Source of the DNA: Prevotella sp.
Lineage (GTDB): Bacteria > Bacteroidota > Bacteroidia > Bacteroidales > Bacteroidaceae
Direction: 5' to 3'
Assembly: GCA_017554385.1 (NCBI GenBank)
Contig: JAFZIL010000032.1
Location: 1-64,000 of the forward strand
Length of the DNA: 64,000 nt
How positions within the stretch are numbered: position 1 is the first letter of the stretch; every line of letters starts with the position of its first letter. Under the pieces are notes generated by a model, which was given only the letters and a program-made list of their open reading frames with translations, was not told where the DNA came from and made no database searches. Shown here piece by piece: positions 51,601 to 59,900 of the stretch. The position numbers and the translations under genes were made by a program.

Positions 51601-53898
51601 TCGCTTACCACTATTGAAAGCTCTGCATTCTACGGGAGTGGTATCAAGCAACTGATTATGTCAAATCCCAATGCTTTACAATATGACTCTTGGGGTTATA
51701 CCTATTATTATTCCGATGTCTTTGCATACTGCGACAGCCTTGTGAGCGTCACCCTGCCCAAGGAGATGACCGTCATACCGGAAAGCACTTTCGAACACAC
51801 ATCGAAACTGCAGACCATCATCCTGCCCGACTCTCTGAAGGAGATAGGCAGCTATGCATTCAAAGAGAGTGGACTGGAGACCATCAACCTACCTGCCAAA
51901 TTGCAGACCATTGGCTATGAGGCGTTCCGCGAGTCAAAGCTCATGGCAATCGACCTGCCGCTGAAGCTTCAGACCATCGGCGACTATGCCTTCTACGGCA
52001 CACAACTCACTGAGTTCAGGGTGCCGAAGAATGTCACCTCAGTGGGTCAATATGTGGCTGCCGCCTGTCCCAACCTGAAAGCTGCCTACTTAGGCCGCAA
52101 GCAGGACTACACTAATAACAGCAACTTCGACTACTTCGTCGGATGCGACAGTCTGCAGTTGCTCCGCGTCTATGCCGGCACGCCACCAGCCATCTCCAAC
52201 TACCAATATGCTATGTGGACCTCCAATGGATGGAAGGGCTATGCCTCCTATCGCACCAACTGCGTGCTCGAGGTGCCTGACGGACAGGTTGACATCTACC
52301 AGGCCACCGATATCTGGAAGGACTTCAAGGAGATTCGTGCCTTCGAGAGTGAGGAGTGGCTCAACCAGGCCGACTTCGCCGCCCTGCAGAAGCTCTACAA
52401 CCAGGCCGACGGTGCCAACTGGACTAAGACCTGGAACATGGAGAATCGACGCCACGCCAACGGCAAGTGGCAGGGTGTGACCACCGAGGTGGATGCAGAG
52501 GACGACGAGTTGTTCTACATCACAGCCATCGACCTGACCAACAACGGACTCAACGGCCAGCTGCCCAAGGAACTGTTCTCGCTGGAGCGCATGACAACGC
52601 TCAACTTGAGCCACAACACACTGGAGGCCAAGGTCGACACGCTGGTCGATGCTGAGAACAACGTGCTGGCAAAAGTCAACCTTGAGGGCAATCACCTGCG
52701 CGGCGACCTCGCCAAGATGGCGAAGATGCTGCCCGCCATGACCGACCTGAACGTAAGCTACAACTGGCTGACAGCCTACTCTGAGGCTACTCCGAACACC
52801 ACGCTCGCCAACGACCACATGTATCGTGGCTACCAGTTCGTTGACTGGCAGACGAAGCAGGTGGTAGTGCCCGAGGACCTCGTGGACGAGGTGGTCACCA
52901 ACTACACACCCAACACGCCCGTAGAGATTAGCAGCAACACGCTGCAGACTTACCGCCATGAGTATGGCGACTGGGGATTAGATATCACTTATCTGTCCCG
53001 TCTCTACAAGAGTGGTAATAGCCTCTATACTACATCGGAGGGAGCGCTACAGAAGAACGACGGCCTTTGGAACTCAGACAAATACTATTATTTGTTCAAG
53101 GCACCAAAGGGACAGCTCGTGGCCTATACCTCACAGGATCCCTGGTGGAGCTACCTCACCCACATCATACGTGTTGACTGGGAGAACGGTGATGTGAACG
53201 GTGACCAGACGGTCGACGTGAGCGACGTGCAGAACGTGGTCTACTACGCTCTGAACGAAAAGCGTCCCGGCGGCAACAACTCGTTCTACAACTACTCCGC
53301 AGCCGACCTGAACGGTGATAATAATATCAACGTACAAGACATCGTCGGTACCGTGGGCCTTGTGCTGGCCTACACCGAGCCAGAGCAAAACGCTGGCGCA
53401 CGCACATATATAAATAAGGTGGCAGCCAACGGAAGCAACGTGGTACGCATCAACGGCAACCAGCTGCTGCTCCACAACACTGATGTCGTGGCTGCACTGC
53501 AGCTGACCATCGCCGGAGCCACCTCCGCCACCATCACTGTGCCCCAGCAGCTGCGTAGCCTGTTCAGCGTCAGTATGAAGAACATGGAGGGCGGCGTGCG
53601 CGTGATACTCTACTCACCGCAGGGCAACAGCCTCACTCCAGGCGAGCACCAGCTGCTCAGCCAGATGCCTCAAGGTGCTGAAATCACTGATGTACGCTTA
53701 GTCGACATCGAGGCACAGCGCTTAGGCGTGGTCATCGGAGGCGAGACAACTGCCATTGAGACCATCGATAGCTCGATGATTACCGACGAGATGCCTATCT
53801 ATAACCTCGGCGGTCGCCGAGTAGGTCAGTGGAACACGCTGCCCGCAGGCATCTACATCGTGCGCATCAACGGCACTCAGTATAAGGTGAAGAAATAG
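45700..53898 (+). CDS. Giant BspA-like LRR surface protein with dockerin-like module
   Basis: A 2732-residue secreted protein, signal peptide about 1-24. Residues about 25-160 are a beta-rich domain, 170-250 look MucBP-like (VKYVDQNGVEL), and several chitobiase-type Ig modules follow to about 1080. Residues about 1090-2170 are several dozen BspA/TpLRR (LRR_5) repeats with the pattern LxxVxLPxxxxxIGxxAFxxC. Residues 2220-2320 carry an ordinary LRR pair (LTNNGLNGQLPKELF). Residues about 2497-2560 hold two EF-hand-like dockerin repeats (DVNGDQTVDVSDVQNVVYY, ADLNGDNNINVQDIV). The tail (IYNLGGRRV...GIYIVRINGTQYKVKK) is a likely type IX signal. BspA proteins bind host proteins or other bacteria; adhesion to plant fibre or neighbours is inferred. 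It is followed after 39 bp by the next giant gene. Confidence 0.85.
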   Translation: MKKHLLRTMLLIVTMLTGGTNIWADDWSIDFSAIGQKYSDMTSVTISETVATIGRTTMGTCTVGEDVLDSRFVLQTGSTWTLRQANGLYSYNSGARAMGILNCTKDQTITIVATYNPQATSSNVTLTSQDGNTYYYKLTNDGHVMFMPARYTYISYVSVADPSETTVNYTVKYVDQNGVELKTSETHSAEAGSAAVVLQTDKAPIYANDKKYIYDSDDSDGKTVANDGSTVVTVTFREAEVFTYRWDAANTADGSTLRNNIATGSAFEEDVVTFPYCRYILSNGILYKKDPTNKEYNYSFTITKNTYQPIWYEPTDITNVVYYSEGEDIPGATPYVGNNTVVRSSNAATGISSEGPLALITLPAGTYQIVSCVYTNNKGTYTFPYLAGTETVFEQTLNLDAGTNGMETTSEEFTLTEETTIYLGQVTTGRCGVDYVYIIKKDSSEPPATVTLGTPSMWYNYISAANACQVNFDGEAYTNGEWVRVDNIYYSIDGGEYQVYEASGKNEGFMVSIGSTLSYYATAAGYLDSPVTTATVTVPVWQTKEAIAQQQFWSDEDVALALHDDGPAEGFHWLMEQSTGDILVEGRLATPNENIDSDFKIAANLGIVSAQDRTYAVSGLTEGQMLIVMVAKNENNNGGIDGEAPKARSFQAPAKGSNTPHRVIAGGQTMMMEAVDGLELDPWNSEDGGWDWADYAFRVTKDGLGIFTVQANRAIQNIMVMGDTPPQEPGFSSPTIDGANRTYTIYKPGNATTLYYTTTLANTAPDKGDAAYSSTTEGSVEVTVTGEGYLYAYAENTSGMSDIAEQYVNGVELKLIAPTISGKNYNSSTGKYSFYVYQYQDGIEGSPTATIYYTINGGEATTCKNYDYIYLSEGDVVTLWCEAEGYANSPVVTVTPQQLPSMNTVWTYGLTYNYSNSSITLGEEVETGLYQMKYDDNIIANGRLLTLNENMSGADVVFKVGYYSNGILANTPRTYAVQNLTVGQYLCVSYWNATVTAVENCVLDTWNSDSQNSYLKVTANGTIRFTVTPTQGYNSDLRQIRLYAEKEDGDVIVEDANGNKLNYHYETATGPATFNGVSSYAEDETKAGRIIIADKVTDKKGNEHEVKYISGYVDNRYDLVSIVFGENIVCVGGPLGNSNNAFNSCSKLEKVVLNAKLDTIGAYSFRYCSALKDINFGDATSLRCVKSYAFQNCKFEELTINSPLSDVTSSSFYGCDSIKTVTFNGETIPNNFMQSRSYLQTINIGKNVKSIGNNAFDGCKRTTTLNIDPEVSDLEIGQYAFSNIDSLRTVSLPAGVKSMGYYCFNDCDSLRTVEFAEESVITAIPDYCFQYCYNLQTVTLPNSVQTIGNQTFYNCSKLREVTFGTGLVANAFPNDYYLFYNCSRVEKMTIPGVNFPFQREYDYLPTTMKLYVHPDMVDKYKTDSYTKKYHIIAIGSTEEYDITTTAGGQLATKVPAEVAGNVQRLKITGPINGTDINYLHELMPYLEDLDIKDAQIVAGGEDYYRFSFSNGKPSRNTSYHWQTEDNVVGQYMFYYMPALKRLLLPAGVTEIKQYGVASNGTSTSYTKLEYVEMPAALTTIGNCAFSKDYYLTKADIPAGVTSIGEYAFNQSGITEAVIPAGVTAIANYTFYNCQKLKTVTLHDDITTIGDYAFYECQTLESINIPQNVQTIGSNAFYYCNKLASPLEFPATLKTISSYAFQNCNLLPSVSFSEGLETIGYSAFNSCSKLKPGTLPESLTSLGEYAFSDCDSLKTFTFPANITQVPGNVLSSCDALQSVTLATGTTRINSSAFYGCKKLTEMNYDQATLTSIDASAFRNTGFKAITVPENVTNIGNYAFSYCDSLKTVTLPNGVTSMGTYVFYYDHALESANIPTGITTVPSNTFRNCEKLTSVTMHDGITAIGSSAFNGCTALTAIELNNQITTIKNNAFYNCQNLVINSLPTALQTIENNAFQYTYKLADTLTLPESLTTIESSAFYGSGIKQLIMSNPNALQYDSWGYTYYYSDVFAYCDSLVSVTLPKEMTVIPESTFEHTSKLQTIILPDSLKEIGSYAFKESGLETINLPAKLQTIGYEAFRESKLMAIDLPLKLQTIGDYAFYGTQLTEFRVPKNVTSVGQYVAAACPNLKAAYLGRKQDYTNNSNFDYFVGCDSLQLLRVYAGTPPAISNYQYAMWTSNGWKGYASYRTNCVLEVPDGQVDIYQATDIWKDFKEIRAFESEEWLNQADFAALQKLYNQADGANWTKTWNMENRRHANGKWQGVTTEVDAEDDELFYITAIDLTNNGLNGQLPKELFSLERMTTLNLSHNTLEAKVDTLVDAENNVLAKVNLEGNHLRGDLAKMAKMLPAMTDLNVSYNWLTAYSEATPNTTLANDHMYRGYQFVDWQTKQVVVPEDLVDEVVTNYTPNTPVEISSNTLQTYRHEYGDWGLDITYLSRLYKSGNSLYTTSEGALQKNDGLWNSDKYYYLFKAPKGQLVAYTSQDPWWSYLTHIIRVDWENGDVNGDQTVDVSDVQNVVYYALNEKRPGGNNSFYNYSAADLNGDNNINVQDIVGTVGLVLAYTEPEQNAGARTYINKVAANGSNVVRINGNQLLLHNTDVVAALQLTIAGATSATITVPQQLRSLFSVSMKNMEGGVRVILYSPQGNSLTPGEHQLLSQMPQGAEITDVRLVDIEAQRLGVVIGGETTAIETIDSSMITDEMPIYNLGGRRVGQWNTLPAGIYIVRINGTQYKVKK

Positions 53899-53937
53899 TC
53901 ATAACTCCCCGTTCAACGTCAATAAAAACTACAAAAT

Positions 53938-56900
53938 ATGAAATACTTGAGATTCTCACTAATGGCAGTGCTGACCATGATGGTCGGCCTGCTGCAGGCG
54001 CAGAGTAATGTGCTGCGCGTCGATTCGGTGGAAGCACCTGCCGGAAAGACCGTCACGCTGCCCATCATAATGGAGAACCAGAGTGACATTGCAGGCGTAC
54101 AGTTCGACATTGCCGTACCCTACCAGCTGGAGCTTGACGGCAATGACAATGTCATTGTCAACCTGTCAAAGACGCGTGCCGAAGGCTTTACCGTGGCAGC
54201 AAGCTACCGTTCCACCTCGTATAATTATATACGCCCCGGTGGTACGGGCAGTCAGTATCAGACGTACTATGTCTACCGCGTCATCGTCTACAGCGACGAA
54301 AACAACCTCATCCTCGGCAACGAGGGTACGCTGCTCACGCTACAGCTCACCACCAACGGCGAGCTGACCGACAAGACGGAGCTGCCTGTGACGCTGAGCA
54401 ACGTGTCGCTGAGCGACCTCGACATGGCGAACAAGCTCTCCTCTACCAAGGGTGGACTCATCACCATCAAGGAGATTCCGCGTCCCGACCTGACGCCCAC
54501 CGACGTCACATTTACCCAGAACGAGGTGGAGCCGGGCGGACAACTCGACGTAAGCTGGAAGGTGAAGAACATCGGAAAGGCCAATACCAGTGCCGGATGG
54601 AGTGAGGAGATTGCACTCGTGAACACTTCCGGCATCACGACGAAGGTACTCACCACCGTACACTATGCCGACTCGCTGTTTGCCGAAAGCGAGGTGAGCC
54701 GCAACGTCAGCCTGACACTGCCCTCACTCTTAGGCATCGACGGCATTGCCAAGGTGCAGGTGACCGTCATCCCCGATGCCTCCACCGGTGAGCACCCGTC
54801 ACTGCGCGACAACAACGTGGCCCGAAGCGACAACAACCTGCAGGTAGCCAAGCACCTGACACTCGAGATCAAGCCAAACCGCGTCGCCGAGTCATACTAC
54901 GGCCAGCGTATCGCCATCACCCTTACACGCAGTGGTAACTGGAGCGATGCGCAGAGCTTTAAGGTGACTTGTACCGACAGCAAGGGTCAGCCCTCTGCCG
55001 AGACGCGCGTAGCACTTCCAGAGATCATCAATATCCTCGAAGGTCAGTCAGCTGCCATCAGCAATCTAACCCTCACAAACAACAGTGTACTCGACCCAGA
55101 CACGCTCATCCACTTCAAGGTAGAGCCAGTGAACACGGCCAGCGGCTATGCTGCCGTTGAGGCCGACCTGGTCATCGAGGACGACGAATATCCTACGCTG
55201 ACGCTCGTCTCGTCGAAGTCGGAGGTGACCGAGGGCGAGACCTTCCGCCTCACCGTCACAACTGAACGGGCATCGACCGAGCCTATCACTGTGACGCTGA
55301 CCAGTGAGAACAACAAGCGCTTTAACTATCCATCGTCAATCACCATCCCGGCAGGCGAACTGTCAGCAGCTGTCGACGTGACTGCCGTGGACGACGATAC
55401 GCCAAACGGAACGCAGACCGTACAGTTCACTGCCTCGGCTCCGCGCCACAACAAGGGTCAGACGCTCGTTATCATCAACGACAACGACCTGCCTGTGCTC
55501 GAGCTGAGCATCAAGCCCACACAGGTACAGGAGAGCGACGGTCCCGTCTGCGTGGCAGGTGTATTAAAGCGTCTGACGAATAAAGACAAGAAAGTGACCG
55601 TCAGAATCACCGACGATGCCGACGGAAAGCTATACTTCGGCAACCGCTCGTTCACGCTCGACAAGGGTGTTGAAGAGGTTCACTTCAACTTCGGCCCTGT
55701 AGACAACCAGGACGTCGACGGCGACCGCACCTATACGATTACCGCAGCCGTATGGATGTCGTCGTGTAGCTGTAGCGCCACTGCCGAAGCAGCTGGACAC
55801 GTGTCGGCCGAACTCACCGTACTCGACAACGACGGTGCTGCCCTGCGACTGACCTCGCAGAGTGGTACGGTGAAGGAGGGCGGAACCACTATCCTGACCA
55901 TCACCCGTAATAACGATCCTGTCGGAGACCTGACCGTCACGCTGACCAGCGACTATGACAGTCAGTTAGAGTACAATCATACGGTGGTCATCCCCGCTGG
56001 ACAACGTTCGGTAGAAGTAGAGGTGACGTCAAAGCTCAACGATGTGAGCGGAGACTCGCACACGGTCATCTTCACCGTCACAACCGATGGCTATGCCTCG
56101 GGTACATGCTGGGTAATGGTCACCGACCAGACTCTGCCTGACGCCGTGTTCAAGAGCATCAGCGTCAACCCGACAGCTTGTCTCGTAGGCGACCCCGTGA
56201 TGGTAACGCTTGAGGTAGCCAACGAGGGCAACAGAGCTGCACTCTCAGCCAATACCACCATTGACATTTTCGAGCAGGGTGTCAGCGAGCCTTTGGCATC
56301 GTTCGTGCTCGGCACACCGCTGCCCGTAGACAATACCCGTACCGTCGAGAAGCAGGTCACACTGCCAAAGACCGTGGCCACGCACCCGCTGTATGCTATA
56401 TTGAACCGCAACAATACAGTGCAGGAACTCTCGACGACCAACAACACGTCGGCCACAGTAGAGGTGGAAGTCAACTCGCCGTTCATGGCAACGCTGCTGA
56501 CCGACAAGACGAAGTACAACCAAAACGATGTGGTCATCTTCAACGGACAGCTTACCGGACGTGACACCGAGGATGCCGAGCTCGACCTCTACATCGTTGG
56601 CGACGGCGTGCACCAGGTACAACGCGTCAGGGCCAATGCCGACGGCACGTTTGACTATCGCTGGCCGCTGAACGGTGCGTTCATAGGCCATTGCGTAGCC
56701 GGTGTGTGCTATCCCGATGCAGGCAGCAGGGCCGAGATTACGGCGTTTGACGTCTACGGACTGCGCCGCACCTCAACTGGCTACATCAATTTCCAGCCCA
56801 CCGTAGATGTCGAGGTGCAGTCGGCCATCGAGCTGGAGAACCCCGGCGTGCTGCCGCTTACCGGTGTACAGGTCGAGGTACTGGAGAAGCCTGATAACTT

Positions 56901-59900
56901 CGACTTCGACGTGAACATCCCTGCCACCATAGAAGGAGGTGCGAAGCCGCTCATCACCTACAGCTTCACGCCCACCGCACCCTCTACGGGCAGCAACTGG
57001 CAGACTATCAAGCTCAATGTCACCACAAACGAGGGCGTCGAGCTGCCCATCACCATCTATCTGTTCGCACGCATGGCCCAGGCCAATCTGATTACGCCAA
57101 ACCAGCGTATCACCACGACCATGACCATGGGTCAGACACGTGAGTACCCCGTAACGCTCATCAACAACGGACAGGGCAACACTGGAACCATTACCCTGGC
57201 ACTGCCCGACTGGATCAAGTGTGCACAAGGCGCTACACTTGCCGGTATCAACAAGGGCGATACCGCCACCATCGTGCTCCAGTTCAAGCCCACCGCGCAG
57301 ATGGAGCTGAACGTACCTGTCACGGGTACCATCGGCTACAACGTGCAGTATGGCAACAGCACCTACTCGAACTTCAGCATCACGCCCGTCTCTGACCAGA
57401 CCGGTACGCTCGTAGTCGAGGTGGCCGACGAATATACCTACTACACCGACGAGAAACCCCATGTGAAGAATGCCGAGGTGGTGCTGCGCAACAGCGTCAC
57501 AAATGCCATTGTCACCATCGGCGGACAACCCGCACAGGGCCGTACCGGCGAGGATGGTCTCGTCACCTTCGAGGACCTGCCCGAGGGCTACTACAAGCTC
57601 TCTGTCACGGCCGATGACCACGACTCCTACTCGAACAACATCATCGTAGACCCGGGAGTAACCACGAGGAGGACCGTGAACCTCAGTGTGCAGGCCATCA
57701 AGGTCAGCTGGACGGTTGAAGAGACCGAGGTGGAGGATGTCTACGAGATTGTGACCACCATGACCTACGAGACGAACGTGCCTGCACCAGTCGTTGAGCT
57801 CATCAGCCCCAGCCGCCTGCCGCTCGACTCACTGGCAGAGGGCGAGAGCTTCATGTTCTATGCCATTGCCACGAACAAGGGTCTGATCAATGCCGAGAAT
57901 GCAGCTGTTGAACTGCCTGACACCATCGACGGTAAGTATGTCTTCGAACCGCAGGTAGAAAACACGGGACTGACCATTGCTCCGCAGATGAGCTACATCG
58001 TGCCGGTGAAGGTCACACGCATATCTGTCGATCCTACAGCCAGCAGTCGACGCCGTGCCGGCTCCAGTGGTGGTTGCACGGACAAAGTGGGAACATACTA
58101 CGAATGGAAGTGCGGTGCCGACCACAAGTGGAACCGCGTGAGCAAGCCCTTCACCTATAGCGTCTGCCCTGGTGGCCCCGGCGGCGGTGGCGGCTTTGGC
58201 GGAGGCGGTGGCGGAGGCGGTGGCCTCGGCTCGCCCGGTGGTGGCGGCGGTGGCGGCTACTCGCCAACGACCCACTATGCCAACGTTGATACCAAGAGCG
58301 ACTGTAACCCCTGTCTCAACGCACTGGGAGGTGCCGGAATTAGCTGTGGTGCTGGATTCACGCCTGCTGGATGTCCGTTAGGACTGGCCGGTTGTGGCAG
58401 TGACATTGCCGACAGCGATGTGGGCATTGCCGAAACTGTTATCGACTGCATATTGGGCGTTGCCGGCTGCATACCGGGTGTCAGTACCGCTGCCAGCGTA
58501 GCCTCCTGCGTCAAGGGTCTTGGCAAGGCTGGATGGCAGTGCTTCACGGGCAACTACTCGCGTGCCACAGATAACTTTATTGATGAGGATGGCGACGTCG
58601 ATACTTCAGCCTCGCGTGCTAATGCACCCAAGAAGTCAGGCGCTGTTGCCATCTCATACATTCCCCCGACCAACATCAGCTGGGTCGACGCCCTGTTTGA
58701 GTGCATACCACCGGTGTCGAAGTCGCTCGACGGCATGTTGAACTACATCACTGAGGTGATGGGCGACACACTCTGGCTCGATGTCAAAGCAGCTGAGATG
58801 GAGAACCTCATGGCTGTCGTGACAACCTATAAGGGCCAGCAGCTGCTACCAGAAGAGTTGCTGCAGTACAAACCGGAGAACATCACCGACTCGCTCTTTA
58901 CCGATTTCATTGAGCGCTACAACCGTACGCGCCAGTATGACCTCGACGGCATCGTGCCCACCGATACTAATTACATACACCGCGACCGACTGGTAGCTTG
59001 CATCGACAGCATCAACACGGCCGAGGCACTGGCTGTAGAGAAAGGCTACTTAAACCTGGCCGACTGGTGGGACAAGACCTTCGGCGATTACAAAGAGAAC
59101 ATGGAAGAATCGTCGGGCAGCGTCTGCTCCAGCATCTCGCTGCAGATCAAGCAGGAGATGGTGCTCACGCGCCAGGCCTTCCGCGGCACACTCACCGTGT
59201 TCAACGGACATAAGACCACGGCCATGACCAACATGAAACTGAACCTCGTGGTCAGCGACATGTATAATAATGTGGCCACGGCCCACGAGTTCCAGATCAA
59301 CGCCGAAAGTCTGAAGAACATGGAGGGCGAGCTGAAGCTCGACGGCGGATGGACGCTCGCTGCCAACAGCGAGGGCGTGGTCACCGTGCTCTTCATCCCG
59401 ACGAAGTATGCGGCTCCCACCGAGCCCGTTGAGTACTCGTTCGGCGGAACGCTGAGCTATACCGATCCGTACTCCGGACTCGAGGTCACCCGTGACCTCT
59501 ATCCCGTCACGCTCACCGTCAAGCCTTCGCCCGACCTCGTGCTCACCTACTTCATGCAGCGCGACCTCTACGGCGACGACCCGCTCACCGAGGACATCAT
59601 CGAGCCTGTGGAGCCGGGTGAGTTCGCCCTGCTCATCAACAACCAGGGCTACGGCGATGCCACCAACGTGCGCATGACCACCCAGCAGCCTGAGATTATT
59701 GAGAACGAGAAAGGCCTGTTCATCGACTTCGAGATCGTTTCGTCACAGGTCAACGGCGGTCCTGCCGCCCTCTCCTTCGGACAGACCATCGCCAACACGC
59801 TGGGCGACATTCCTGCACACTCGCAGACCTACGCCCAGTGGTGGCTGCAGTCGTCGCTGCTTGGTCACTTCACCAGCTACGACCTCAGCATCACCCACGT

